Positions 31,696-39,493 of a stretch of DNA of 39,493 nucleotides are shown here, in pieces. Within the stretch, counting starts at the first letter, position 1; every line of letters begins with the position of its first letter. The stretch covers positions 1-39,493 of the forward strand of contig NZ_DASTAT010000103.1 in assembly GCF_035712445.1 (NCBI RefSeq), written 5' to 3'. Source of the DNA: Oligoflexus sp. (GTDB lineage Bacteria; Bdellovibrionota_B; Oligoflexia; Oligoflexales; Oligoflexaceae). Both the position numbers and the translations under genes were made by a program. The notes under the pieces are model-generated. The model did not search any database and was not told the origin of the DNA. It saw nothing but the letters and a program-made list of their open reading frames with translations.

Positions 31696-34600
31696 ATGGA
31701 ATTGGAATACTCTCGCACTGCTTTTGCACCCGCCAGGCACGACATCAGGAGGCCTTTATCCAAGGTCCAGCAGAAGAAAATGACGCCAGACCTGGAGGCC
31801 TGCCTGCGGGACCTTCAAAAGCATGTGAAAGGCGATGTGCGCTTCGATGAGGGCACGCGGAGCCTTTACACAGTGGATGCTTCGAATTACCGCTACATTC
31901 CCCTCGGCTGCGTCATGCCTCGGAGCAAGGACGATATCCAGATGGTGGTTGCGATTTGCAAGAAACATGGCATGCCCATACTTTCCCGTGGAGGCGGGAC
32001 CAGCCTGGCTGGGCAGTGCACGAATGCCGCGATCATCATGGATATGACGCGCTATTTTCAGGGTGTGGTCAGCATCGATCCTGAACGTCGTCTGGCTCGC
32101 GTTCTTCCGGGAACCGTGCTCGATCATCTGCGGCAGACGACTCAGGAAAAATATGGACTCACCTTCGCGCCTGATCCCGCCACCCACAATCACTGTACGC
32201 TGGGAGGCATGCTCGGCAATAATTCCTGTGGCATTCATTCGCTTATGCGCGGCGATCGCGGCCGCACGGCTGATAGTACCCATGAATTGGAAATTCTCAC
32301 CTATGATGGCCTCCGCATGCGGGTCGGAGCCACTACAGACAACGAGTTGGAGTCCATCATTCGCAGTGATGGGCCACGGGGGATGATCTATCGGCGGCTG
32401 AAAGATCTTCGCGATCGCTATGCGCCTCTCATTCGCGAACGCTATCCCCGAATACCGCGTCGCGTTTCCGGTTTTAATCTGGATGAGCTGCTGCCCGAAA
32501 AAGGTTTTCATGTCGCGCGTGCGCTGGTCGGCACGGAAGGGACCTGCGTCACCACTCTGGAGGCGACGCTTGAGCTTGTGCCCCATCCCCGGGAGAAGGT
32601 TCTCGCCGTCCTTGGATTTGAAAGCGTCTATGTCGCGGCCGACGCCGTGCCTGCCGTGCTCGCAGCTCAACCTATGGCGCTGGAAGGCATCGACAGCAAA
32701 CTCTTTGAATACAGCAGCAGGAGCCATGAGCATAAGAAGGGCCTTCGCCTCTTTCCCGAGGGGACGGGTTGGTTGATCACGGAATTCGGCGGAGACACCG
32801 TGGAAGAAGCCATGGCCGCAGCCCATCGTCTGGATGCGATTCTGCCTCAGCTGCCAGGGAAGGCGCGCTGTGCCTTTATTCAGAACAAGGACGATCAAAA
32901 AGCGATCTGGGAAATCCGCGAGTCCGGTTTGGGAACGACGGCGTTCAGTGACAGCCTGGGAGAAACATGGCCCGGCTGGGAGGACTCAGCTGTGCATCCC
33001 GACAAGTTTGGGCGCTATCTTCGGGAATTCCGAACTCTGCTGGACCGCCATCATTACGATGGCTCTCTCTATGGACACTTCGGACAGGGCTGCCTGCACG
33101 TCCGGATTAATTTTGATCTGCGCACAGGTTTTGGCCGTGAAAAATACAAGGCTTTCTTAGCCGATGCCGCTGACCTTGTCGTGGGTTTCGGTGGCTCCCT
33201 TTCCGGCGAACATGGTGATGGACAGTCCCGTGGCGAGCTGCTGACAAAGATGTATGGTCCCGAGCTGGTTCAGGCCTTTAAGGAATTCAAGTCCATCTGG
33301 GATCCTGAGGGCCACATGAATCCCGGACGGGTCGTGAATGCTCCCCCGCCGGATCAGAATTTGAAGATTGGCTCCGATTATAAACCGCGCAAGGTCAAAA
33401 CCTGGTTTGCCTATGAAAAGGATCACGGGAGCTTCGCGCATGCTACGGTCCGCTGTGTCGGGGTCGGGGAATGTCGGCGCGAATCCGGTGGAACGATGTG
33501 TCCCAGTTATCGCGTGACCCACGAGGAGAAGCATAGCACGCGGGGGCGTGCCCACCTTCTGCATGAGATGATGGACGGCAGCCTCATCAAGGACGGCTTC
33601 CGAAGCGAAGCCGTGAAAAGCGCCTTGGATCTCTGTCTGGCCTGCAAAGGCTGCAAAAGCGATTGCCCTGTTCAGGTGGATATGGCCACGTATAAGGCCG
33701 AATTCCTGGCCCACTATCACCAGCACGTGAGAAGGCCGCGCCAGGCTTATTCCATGGGATTGATCCACTGGTGGGCGCGTCTCGCCAGTACGATGCCCGG
33801 GCTGGTCAATACTCTGACCCATACACCGGGATTGAGCCGGCTCTTGAAGACGGCTGGTGGCATGGCCCCTGAACGCGAATTTCCGCGCTTTGCCTCCACC
33901 ACTTTCCGCGAATGGTTTGATGCACGCCAAAAGCCTAAAGCCGAAGGTCGCCCCCGGGTTTTGCTGTTTCCCGATACCTTCAATAACCACTTTCATCCCT
34001 ATGTGGGGCGAGCGGCGACGGAAGTTCTGGAAAATGCGGGATTCGAGGTGCTCATCCCATCGCGGGTCTTCTGCTGTGGCCGGCCTCTTTATGACTATGG
34101 AATGCTCGATGAGGCGAAAAAGCTCCTGCTTCATACGATGGAAGGTCTGGAACCCTATGTGAAGGAGAATCTGCCGATCGTCGGACTTGAACCCAGCTGC
34201 ATCGCGGTCTTTCGTGATGAACTGAAGAACCTTTTCCCGAAGAGTGAAAGGGCTCGTTTGCTGTCGCAGTCCTTTCATACCTTCGGTGACTTCATCAGTA
34301 AAAAAGCCCCGCGCTATCAGGTGCCTCAGCTGCAGCAGAAGGCCCTTGTCCACGGGCATTGTCATCACAAGGCCGTGATGGGCTTTGACGGCGATAAGAA
34401 ACTTTTGGAGAAGACCGGCTTGGATTTCCAGATTCTCGATTCAGGATGCTGCGGCATGGCGGGCTCCTTTGGCTTTGAGCCTGGGGATAAATATCGTGTG
34501 TCGATCGCTGCCGGGGAAAAGGTTTTACTTCCTGAGGTTCGGAAGGCGTCGCCGCAAACTGTGATCATCGCCGATGGTTTCAGCTGCAAGGAACAGATCC

Positions 34601-34848
34601 GGCAAACGACGCCGCGGCAGGCTTTGCATATCGCGGAAGTGCTGCACATGGCGCTTCATAAAAACAAAGGGCTGGATATGAAGGCCGAGCGCCCGGAAGA
34701 CTTTTACTATCGGAACTTCAAGACGCTTCCGGCCCGCTCCCGTCGCGCGCTGTATGTCACAGCCGGTCTTGCGCTGATCGTGGGCCTTGGGAGCTACCAT
34801 TATATCAAGCAGCGCAGATCAGGCCGCTATGCGCGTCAGGTAATCTGA
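31696..34848 (+). CDS. FAD-linked oxidase/Fe-S/CCG dehydrogenase with C-terminal membrane helix
   Basis: This 1050-residue fused dehydrogenase resembles D-lactate or D-2-hydroxyacid dehydrogenases of the GlcD-GlcF type. The FAD-binding domain has ILSRGGGTSLAGQC (about 95-108) and GGMLGNNSCGIHS, followed by the FAD-oxidase C-terminal domain (YGHFGQGCLHVRI, SGEHGDGQSRGEL). Two Fe-S ligand sets follow: CVGVGECRRESGGTMCPSYR near 588 and CLACKGCKSDCP near 647. Two CCG domains (FCCGRPLYDYG, DSGCCGMAGSFG) are near 792 and 915. A single transmembrane helix lies at about 1015-1035, followed by basic residues. The ATG at 31696 has AGGAG 7 bases upstream. Its 3' end overlaps the convergent oxidase subunit IV gene by 30 bases. 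The substrate is not fixed. Confidence 0.9.
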   Translation: MELEYSRTAFAPARHDIRRPLSKVQQKKMTPDLEACLRDLQKHVKGDVRFDEGTRSLYTVDASNYRYIPLGCVMPRSKDDIQMVVAICKKHGMPILSRGGGTSLAGQCTNAAIIMDMTRYFQGVVSIDPERRLARVLPGTVLDHLRQTTQEKYGLTFAPDPATHNHCTLGGMLGNNSCGIHSLMRGDRGRTADSTHELEILTYDGLRMRVGATTDNELESIIRSDGPRGMIYRRLKDLRDRYAPLIRERYPRIPRRVSGFNLDELLPEKGFHVARALVGTEGTCVTTLEATLELVPHPREKVLAVLGFESVYVAADAVPAVLAAQPMALEGIDSKLFEYSSRSHEHKKGLRLFPEGTGWLITEFGGDTVEEAMAAAHRLDAILPQLPGKARCAFIQNKDDQKAIWEIRESGLGTTAFSDSLGETWPGWEDSAVHPDKFGRYLREFRTLLDRHHYDGSLYGHFGQGCLHVRINFDLRTGFGREKYKAFLADAADLVVGFGGSLSGEHGDGQSRGELLTKMYGPELVQAFKEFKSIWDPEGHMNPGRVVNAPPPDQNLKIGSDYKPRKVKTWFAYEKDHGSFAHATVRCVGVGECRRESGGTMCPSYRVTHEEKHSTRGRAHLLHEMMDGSLIKDGFRSEAVKSALDLCLACKGCKSDCPVQVDMATYKAEFLAHYHQHVRRPRQAYSMGLIHWWARLASTMPGLVNTLTHTPGLSRLLKTAGGMAPEREFPRFASTTFREWFDARQKPKAEGRPRVLLFPDTFNNHFHPYVGRAATEVLENAGFEVLIPSRVFCCGRPLYDYGMLDEAKKLLLHTMEGLEPYVKENLPIVGLEPSCIAVFRDELKNLFPKSERARLLSQSFHTFGDFISKKAPRYQVPQLQQKALVHGHCHHKAVMGFDGDKKLLEKTGLDFQILDSGCCGMAGSFGFEPGDKYRVSIAAGEKVLLPEVRKASPQTVIIADGFSCKEQIRQTTPRQALHIAEVLHMALHKNKGLDMKAERPEDFYYRNFKTLPARSRRALYVTAGLALIVGLGSYHYIKQRRSGRYARQVI

Positions 34849-35097
34849 AAAGCTGAGGAACATGGCGACATAAACCAGGAACAGGGTTCCGCCCAGAAAC
34901 CAGAAAATGGCTCTCTGGGCCACCCGTAGTTCCATGAAGTTTCGCATGACGACGGTGGCTTTCGCCAAGGCGATGGCGAAACTGAGCAGCATGCCGAGCC
35001 AGCCCAAAGACAGCTTATAGACGAGGACAGTCAACGCCAGAAGCGCGATCAAAGCCAGATAGCTGAAAGCATAGAGCCGGGTTTCTGATTTCACCAT
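34819..35097 (-). CDS. Cytochrome c oxidase subunit IV (prokaryotic, CtaF/CyoD-like)
   Basis: This 92-residue membrane protein with three predicted transmembrane helices is the usual size and topology of the small subunit IV found after subunit III in bacterial caa3 operons. ALAKATVVMRNFMELR in the second helix region is the family signature. It overlaps subunit III by 7 bases and is the last gene of the operon. Its final 30 bases overlap the convergent FAD dehydrogenase. It stabilises the oxidase complex and has no redox centre. Confidence 0.85.
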   Translation of the reverse strand: MVKSETRLYAFSYLALIALLALTVLVYKLSLGWLGMLLSFAIALAKATVVMRNFMELRVAQRAIFWFLGGTLFLVYVAMFLSFSDYLTRIAA

Positions 35098-35768
35098 GGC
35101 AGCCTCGGTTTATCCATGAGATAGAGCATGGGAAAAAGGAAAATCCAGACGATATCCACAAAATGCCAGTAGAGCCCAAGATTCTCGGTGAAATGGAGCT
35201 GCGACGAAGGGATGTTGGTCTTGCGCGCCGTGTCTATCCAAAGCCCTGTGATCAGAAGAAGCCCGATGAGTACGTGAAGGCCGTGAAATCCCGTCATGAT
35301 AAAATAGAGTCGCAGGAAAATCTCCCCCTGGCGTGGATTGACCTGGCCGGATCCTGGGAAGTCTCCACTTCGGATCTCCGCGGACCACTCGTATCCCTTG
35401 ATACCAAGAAATACGGCCCCGAGAAGGAAGGTGAAGACCAGAGAGCGGAGCAAAAGACGCCGATTCTGCTGCTGCGCGCCGTGTACTGCCATCACCATGG
35501 TCCAGCTGCTCGTCAGAAGGATGCCCGTGTTGAGACTGCCGAGCAGAAGGTGCAGCTTTTGACTGAAATGCGCGAAGACCTCAGGATACAGATAGCCATA
35601 GATAAGAAAGGCCGAAAAAATCGCGCCGAAGAACATGATTTCGGAGGTGAGAAACACCCACATTCCAGCCGTGGCGGCTGCCTTCTGCTGCTCCAGAGCC
35701 ACGAACTGATGCTCATGAAGGGGCGCTGTGGGGTTCGTCGCTTTTTCCAAAGAGTTGATCATAGGCAT
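35091..35768 (-). CDS. ctaE: Cytochrome c oxidase subunit III
   Basis: This 225-residue protein has five hydrophobic helices. It begins AAATAGMWVFLTSEIMFFG and ends with the family's LRLYFIMTGFHGLHVLIGLL and GLYWHFVDIVWIFLFPMLY segments. The short length and lack of the first two helices match the caa3/bo3 form of subunit III. The ATG at 35768 has GAGG 9 bases upstream; a start at 35762 is also possible. An open frame to 35987 overlaps subunit I and is not credible. It overlaps the subunit I gene by 56 bases, so the pair is translationally coupled. Confidence 0.93.
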   Translation of the reverse strand: MPMINSLEKATNPTAPLHEHQFVALEQQKAAATAGMWVFLTSEIMFFGAIFSAFLIYGYLYPEVFAHFSQKLHLLLGSLNTGILLTSSWTMVMAVHGAQQQNRRLLLRSLVFTFLLGAVFLGIKGYEWSAEIRSGDFPGSGQVNPRQGEIFLRLYFIMTGFHGLHVLIGLLLITGLWIDTARKTNIPSSQLHFTENLGLYWHFVDIVWIFLFPMLYLMDKPRLPW

Positions 35769-37341
35769 AGACTTCATCCTCGATATGGGGAATCCCGCTG
35801 AAATTGTCCTTCGATGGTGGTGACGGAACCTGCCACTCCAAGCCGGTCGCTGGCCACGGATTGGGTCCGGAGCGAGGCGCGTATTTCCACGACCAGGCCA
35901 TATAGATGAAAGGCAAAAGGTAACCCACAGCCAGTATGCTCGCGCCCGCAGAAGAAAGGACGTTCCAAACCTGGAATTCCGGTGCATAGGAGTGATAGCG
36001 TCGCGGCATACCCTGATAACCCAGGACGAACTGCGGGAAGAATGTGAGATTGAAACCGACGAAGATCATGATGGCCGCGAGCCGTGCCCAGGATTCGGGA
36101 TACATGCGGCCAAACATCTTCGGCCACCAGAAATGGAGCGCACCAAAATAGGCCATCACCGCGCCGCCGACCATGATGTAATGGAAGTGAGCCACCACGA
36201 AATAGGTATCATGCACATGCACGTCGATGGCCAGCGTGGCCACAAAAATCCCGGTCAGGCCTCCTATGGTAAAAAGACCAATGAAACCAATAACATAAAG
36301 CATAGGCGCCGATAACAGTATCGAGCCCTGGTAAAGGGTCGTGGTCCAATTGAAAACCTTGATGGCTGAAGGCACGGCGACGAGCATGCTCAGAAAGGAA
36401 AAGACCAGGCCCGCATAGGGCGATTGTCCCGACACGAACATATGATGTCCCCAGACCATGAAGCCGATAAAGGCAATGGCCAGGGAGGAACCGGCGATGA
36501 AGTTGTAACCGAAGACGCGTTTGCGCGCAAAACAGGTGATCACTTCACTGACCACGCCCATGGCGGGCAGGATCATGATGTAAACCGCGGGGTGGGAGTA
36601 GAACCAGAAAAGATGCTGGAAAAGCAGGGGATCGCCGCCCTTCCAGGGATTGAAGATGCCGAGGTCGGTCAGGTTTTCCAAGGCGATAAGGGCCAGCGTC
36701 ATGGCCAGCACCGGCGTGGCGAGCACGTTGATGATGCTCGTCGCATACTGTGACCAGATGAAGAGCGGCAGTCGCCCCCAGCGCATGCCTGGAGCCCGCA
36801 TCTTATGAATGGTCACGATGAAATTCAGACCCGTGAGTATCGAGGAGAAACCGACGATGAAAACTCCGGTGACCGCGGCGACCACATGCGAATTCGAATA
36901 AAGGCTGCTGTAAGGCGTATAGAAGGTCCAGCCGGTATCGACGCTGCCCAGCACCGCCGAGCCGATGATGATCGTGCCGCCTGCCATGAAAAGATACCAG
37001 CTGAGGAGATTCAGTCGGGGAAAAGCCAGGTCCTTGGCGCCGATCATGAGCGGCACCAGGAAATTTCCGAAGACTGCGGGAATGGACGGAATCAAAAAGA
37101 GCCAGACCATGACGATTCCGTGCAGCGAAAACAGCCGATTGTAGGTCGCGGCCTCCACAAGGTCGCCCTTGGGAGTGACGAGTTCCAGTCGAAAGAAGGT
37201 CGCTGCGATCCCTCCGATCACGAAGAAAAAGGTGATGGCGAACATATAAAGGAGCGCGATCCTTTTGTGATCGCGGGTCAGCAGCCAGGACCCGAGACTC
37301 GTCCCTTCCTGAAGATAATTGGGCAAGGCCGTTTCATTCAT
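35713..37341 (-). CDS. ctaD: Cytochrome c oxidase subunit I, A2-type (YSHP)
   Basis: This 542-residue catalytic subunit carries the low-spin haem and the haem-CuB site. Key residues are visible: His74 (haem a), His250-Pro-Ala-Val-Tyr254 (CuB His and cross-linked Tyr), His299-His300 (CuB) and His ligands in VHDTYFVVAHFHYIMVGG. The helix VI motif is FWFYSHPAVYI rather than FWFFGHPEVYI, so the glutamate of A1-type oxidases is missing. The Tyr248-Ser249 pair that replaces it is diagnostic of A2-type enzymes such as the caa3 oxidase of Rhodothermus. Asp104 (D-channel entrance) and Lys328 (K-channel) are present. It overlaps subunit II by 8 bases. Confidence 0.96.
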   Translation of the reverse strand: MNETALPNYLQEGTSLGSWLLTRDHKRIALLYMFAITFFFVIGGIAATFFRLELVTPKGDLVEAATYNRLFSLHGIVMVWLFLIPSIPAVFGNFLVPLMIGAKDLAFPRLNLLSWYLFMAGGTIIIGSAVLGSVDTGWTFYTPYSSLYSNSHVVAAVTGVFIVGFSSILTGLNFIVTIHKMRAPGMRWGRLPLFIWSQYATSIINVLATPVLAMTLALIALENLTDLGIFNPWKGGDPLLFQHLFWFYSHPAVYIMILPAMGVVSEVITCFARKRVFGYNFIAGSSLAIAFIGFMVWGHHMFVSGQSPYAGLVFSFLSMLVAVPSAIKVFNWTTTLYQGSILLSAPMLYVIGFIGLFTIGGLTGIFVATLAIDVHVHDTYFVVAHFHYIMVGGAVMAYFGALHFWWPKMFGRMYPESWARLAAIMIFVGFNLTFFPQFVLGYQGMPRRYHSYAPEFQVWNVLSSAGASILAVGYLLPFIYMAWSWKYAPRSGPNPWPATGLEWQVPSPPSKDNFSGIPHIEDEVYAYDQLFGKSDEPHSAPS

Positions 37342-38272
37342 TTTTTTGCTCTCTCAGGGATTTGATATAGGCAGTGATACTCAGAATCTCGTCTTCGGTG
37401 ATGCGGCCCTGATACGAGGGCATCGCCGGCTGAAAATTGCGCACGACCTTGGCCTGCGGGTTCAGAATGGACTCCCGGATATAGGCGTCGTTCACCACCG
37501 TGCTCGTGCCGTCGGCCAGCTCCACGGGCTTTCCATAGATGCCGCCGAACCAGGGGGCTATGCTCGTGCTCTCACTTTTGTGGCAGCTCGTGCAACCCAG
37601 GGATGCCACGAGTTTCGCGCCCTGCTGCGCAGTGCTGCCCATGCCCTGGGAGTTGCCGAGCCAGTTCTCGAAGTCCTCGGGCCTCATGGCGATGACCTGC
37701 CCGACCATCTCGGAATGCGATGTGCCGCAATATTCCGCGCAGAAGAGATGATAGCTGCCGGGAAGAGTCGGCTCGAACCACATCTCGGTGTACGCCATCG
37801 GCAGGACATCATGCTTCAGGCGGAAGGCCGGAATGTAGAGACTATGGATCACGTCCTGGGAAATGAGATTGATTTTGACCGGCCGGTTCACAGGCACATG
37901 CAATTCGTTGATCTCGCGGCGACCGTCGGGATGTTGGAATTTCCACATCCATTGCTTGCCAATCGCATAGACGGCATACGCGTCATCGGGCGCCGTTCGA
38001 TACATCTGCAGATAGATCCGGGCCCCCCAGGCGAAGGCAAAGAGGAAAAAAGCGAGCGCGATCACGCTCCAGCCGATCTCAAGCGAGAGTTTCGTGTTCG
38101 TATGATGCACGGGCCTTGGCTGTTTTTTTCGTGAGTAGCGCACACAGAAAAAAACGATCAATCCGGCGATCAGAAGCACGGCGCCACCGGAGACGATCAG
38201 CAGCACGATGAACACATGATCCACATCGGCGGCGAACGCGGATGCCTGCTGGGGCCATTTGAGAAATTCCAT
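37334..38272 (-). CDS. ctaC: Cytochrome c oxidase subunit II with fused cytochrome c (caa3 type)
   Basis: This is a 312-residue subunit. Two N-terminal helices (about 20-43 and 66-88) are followed by the CuA domain with His143 and CAEYCGTSHSEM (Cys178, Glu180, Cys182, His186, Met189). A C-terminal cytochrome c domain has CTSCH at 227-231, with the axial Met probably in FQPAMPSYQG. The fusion defines the caa3 class, which accepts electrons from a soluble cytochrome c or directly from a partner complex. No cleavable signal peptide is obvious. The ATG at 38272 has AGGGG upstream; the frame is open to 38542 within SCO1 but that extension is spurious. It is 10 bases after SCO1. Confidence 0.95.
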   Translation of the reverse strand: MEFLKWPQQASAFAADVDHVFIVLLIVSGGAVLLIAGLIVFFCVRYSRKKQPRPVHHTNTKLSLEIGWSVIALAFFLFAFAWGARIYLQMYRTAPDDAYAVYAIGKQWMWKFQHPDGRREINELHVPVNRPVKINLISQDVIHSLYIPAFRLKHDVLPMAYTEMWFEPTLPGSYHLFCAEYCGTSHSEMVGQVIAMRPEDFENWLGNSQGMGSTAQQGAKLVASLGCTSCHKSESTSIAPWFGGIYGKPVELADGTSTVVNDAYIRESILNPQAKVVRNFQPAMPSYQGRITEDEILSITAYIKSLREQKNE

Positions 38273-38282
38273 AGCATTGCCC

Positions 38283-39062
38283 CTATTTCGGCTGCAGGCG
38301 GCGGTGTTCCCAAAGATACACCATGGCCCCACCACCGATGAGAAGGAACACGGCAAAAACCCGCATGATGCGATAGATCTCCAGGGTGTAGGTTCCCGTT
38401 GTCGCATTGTAGCGATAGCAGGCCAGCACCAGCTGCCGCAGCATGCGACCCAGACCATTGCGTGAAGCGTCGGTAAGCGCCGCCTGCAGTTCCTTCGGTT
38501 GATATTCGATGCCGAAGAAATAGCGGGAAATGCGGCCGTCACCTGTCAGAACTGTCAGCCCGCTGGGATGCTGATATTGACCTGTGCTGGCATCAAAGCG
38601 ATAGCGGAAGCCGACGGTATCCGCCAGCTGCTGAATGGCCCTCTCGCTTCCCGTCAGGATATGAAGCGAGTTCGCATCCAAGGGTCGGGACGCTCGCCTG
38701 AGCAAGGTTTTCTTCCGTGCGGCAGCGTCCTCCGGCGTATCCCGAGGATCTATGGAGACCACGATCACCTGAAACGGGGGAAGGCTTGTCGTTTCCATGT
38801 CGTTGGAGGATTTGACCAGTCCATCCAGCACAAGGGGGCAGAGCGTCTTGCAATGAAAATAAGCCAGACTTAAAATGGTGGGCTTTCCCTGATCGAGAAA
38901 CTCTGCGAGCTTCACCTTTCGCCCCTCATCATTCCGAAACTCAAGATCACGGGGAACGGACGTTCCGATCTTCTGCTCGAAATCCACGGGATCGGGAGCG
39001 CCCGAGGCCGCCTTGGCGAAACCCAATGTCCAAGCCATCAGGATGAACCTGAATCGAATCAT
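38283..39062 (-). CDS. SCO1/SenC copper chaperone with C-terminal membrane anchor
   Basis: This is a 259-residue thioredoxin-fold protein that delivers copper to the CuA site of subunit II. A signal peptide (MIRFRFILMAWTLGFAKAASG) is followed by the copper-binding CKTLC motif (in AYFHCKTLCPLVL) and the distal His in GQYQHPSG. This gives the normal Cys-Cys-His set. A C-terminal transmembrane helix (VFAVFLLIGGGAMVYL) anchors it, which is less common than an N-terminal anchor but frequent in caa3 operons. It lies immediately upstream of the subunit II gene and is probably co-transcribed. Confidence 0.92.
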   Translation of the reverse strand: MIRFRFILMAWTLGFAKAASGAPDPVDFEQKIGTSVPRDLEFRNDEGRKVKLAEFLDQGKPTILSLAYFHCKTLCPLVLDGLVKSSNDMETTSLPPFQVIVVSIDPRDTPEDAAARKKTLLRRASRPLDANSLHILTGSERAIQQLADTVGFRYRFDASTGQYQHPSGLTVLTGDGRISRYFFGIEYQPKELQAALTDASRNGLGRMLRQLVLACYRYNATTGTYTLEIYRIMRVFAVFLLIGGGAMVYLWEHRRLQPK

Positions 39063-39077
39063 GCCGGTATCCTTTCC

Positions 39078-39437
39078 TTAAGGCTGCGGCGCAGTTTTGA
39101 GATAACGATCCATGGCCTCATCGATCGGAATGCGGACCGTTCCCTGGTTTTTGTCGATCCAGCCATAGCTTGTCAGTTCCTTGATCTGCTGGCTCCGATA
39201 ATCCTGCAGATCTTCACGCGGACGGTATTGCAGCCGCGGTTTGGGGAACTGCTCAACCTGCTGCACTATGCGCGTAGCCTTGTCCCGATTCAGATCCTCC
39301 AGTATGAAATGTCGTGGCCAGGCATAGGAGTAAAGCCAGCGGGGCAGGAAACAGAAAAGAGGCACGAGCACCAGAAAACCGATGAGAAGTGCGCGCCCGT
39401 GTCGATAGGCATTGTCCTGTTCATAGAGAGGAGCCAT
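39078..39437 (-). CDS. Small conserved membrane protein of the caa3 operon
   Basis: This is a 119-residue protein with one transmembrane helix (about 15-37, LLIGFLVLVPLFCFLPRWLY) and a C-terminal periplasmic domain. The domain contains FPKPRLQYRPREDLQDYRSQ, then YGWIDKNQGTVRIPIDEAMD. The pattern 'PR-LQ ... YGWID ... VRIPIDEAM' is one I associate with small proteins encoded beside cytochrome oxidase or alternative complex III genes, but I have no confirmed name or function. The start overlaps the preceding partial frame by 17 bases, and SCO1 follows 15 bases later. Confidence 0.8.
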   Translation of the reverse strand: MAPLYEQDNAYRHGRALLIGFLVLVPLFCFLPRWLYSYAWPRHFILEDLNRDKATRIVQQVEQFPKPRLQYRPREDLQDYRSQQIKELTSYGWIDKNQGTVRIPIDEAMDRYLKTAPQP

Positions 39438-39492
39438 GGATTCCCTTCCTCAAGGCGAGCTTGAAAATTTGCAGCCAGATGCCCCCGAGAGT
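39421..39492 (-). CDS. C-terminal end of an upstream gene, possibly alternative complex III ActF (partial)
   Basis: A frame open to the window edge reads TLGGIWLQIFKLALRKGIHG and SSL before TGA at 39421-39423. Only 23 codons are visible. The GGIWL-containing hydrophobic end resembles the C-terminus of the ActF membrane subunit of alternative complex III, whose genes commonly precede caa3 oxidase genes. The 17-base overlap with the next gene suggests translational coupling. The identification is tentative. Confidence 0.45.
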   Translation of the reverse strand, partial: TLGGIWLQIFKLALRKGIHGSSL

Positions 39493-39493
39493 G

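Noticed and set aside
31756..34368. Two long minus-strand frames (380 and 403 codons) opposite the FAD dehydrogenase
   Set aside because: Both are antisense to clear FAD, Fe-S and CCG motifs and show no family features.
1..39493. CRISPR arrays, tRNA or rRNA genes, insertion sequences, integrase or phage genes
   Set aside because: I looked for regularly spaced repeats, cloverleaf-like sequences and transposase motifs and saw none. The hypF/ATPase scar has no mobile-element remnants that I can identify.

Overview
The window reads as a moderately GC-rich chromosomal segment of a Gram-negative, aerobically respiring bacterium. Outer-membrane proteins (a FadL-type barrel and a TolC-type efflux channel) show the envelope type, and a caa3-type oxidase operon shows aerobic respiration. 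A soluble NAD(P)-linked [NiFe] hydrogenase adds a redox-balancing system. The gene mix would suit a deltaproteobacterial-grade lineage such as Bdellovibrionota/Oligoflexia or Myxococcota, but that is inference and no rRNA or other marker is present. No tRNA, rRNA, CRISPR array, transposase or phage gene was seen. Coding density is very high, and many genes overlap by 4-60 bases.

Layout. (1) 1-2158: the 3' end of a branched-chain aminotransferase, an unrecognised GAF-like protein and a 2-Cys OhrR-type MarR repressor. (2) 2170-7627: divergent from the repressor lie a DoxX-like membrane protein and a two-part CoA-transferase, followed by a FadL-type porin and a secreted DUF1254 protein, possibly a set for handling hydrophobic or carboxylic substrates. 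The ohrR-like/doxX intergenic region holds a symmetric operator and promoter pair. (3) 7628-12934 (minus): a heavy-metal RND efflux operon made of a His-rich leader protein, a CzcA-type pump, a small periplasmic protein and an outer-membrane channel, with no recognisable membrane-fusion subunit. (4) 13034-13891: a GNAT-DUF952 fusion. (5) 14091-21289: a group 3b-like [NiFe] hydrogenase operon in the order beta, cNMP-binding protein, gamma, small, large, maturation protease, HypA-like, HypF. The HypA-like protein lacks its zinc domain, and HypF is cut short where it abuts a remnant of a copper ATPase lying on the other strand.

(6) 21756-28229: an osmotic/ion-stress block, with a bifunctional trehalose-6-phosphate synthase/phosphatase divergent from an NhaR-like LysR regulator, a DUF2254 membrane protein and a ClC chloride transporter. 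The 398-base region between the first two genes holds a LysR-type T-N11-A dyad and a near-identical 22-base direct repeat. (7) 28217-31543 (minus): an enolase-superfamily enzyme, a GH15 glucoamylase/trehalase-like enzyme and a homologue of the Anabaena sensory rhodopsin transducer, with no rhodopsin nearby. (8) 31696-34848: a 1050-residue FAD/Fe-S/CCG dehydrogenase with a C-terminal membrane anchor. (9) 34819-39493 (minus): a caa3 oxidase operon (small conserved membrane protein, SCO1, subunit II with fused cytochrome c, subunit I of the YSHP/A2 type, subunit III, subunit IV). It is preceded at the window edge by a 23-codon tail that may belong to an alternative complex III gene.

The most notable points are the hypF/copper-ATPase junction together with the zinc-less HypA, the rhodopsin-less transducer in a sugar-enzyme operon, the two regulatory regions, and the metal efflux operon that lacks an adaptor. 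Everything is read by eye from the sequence and family knowledge; no database search was run.
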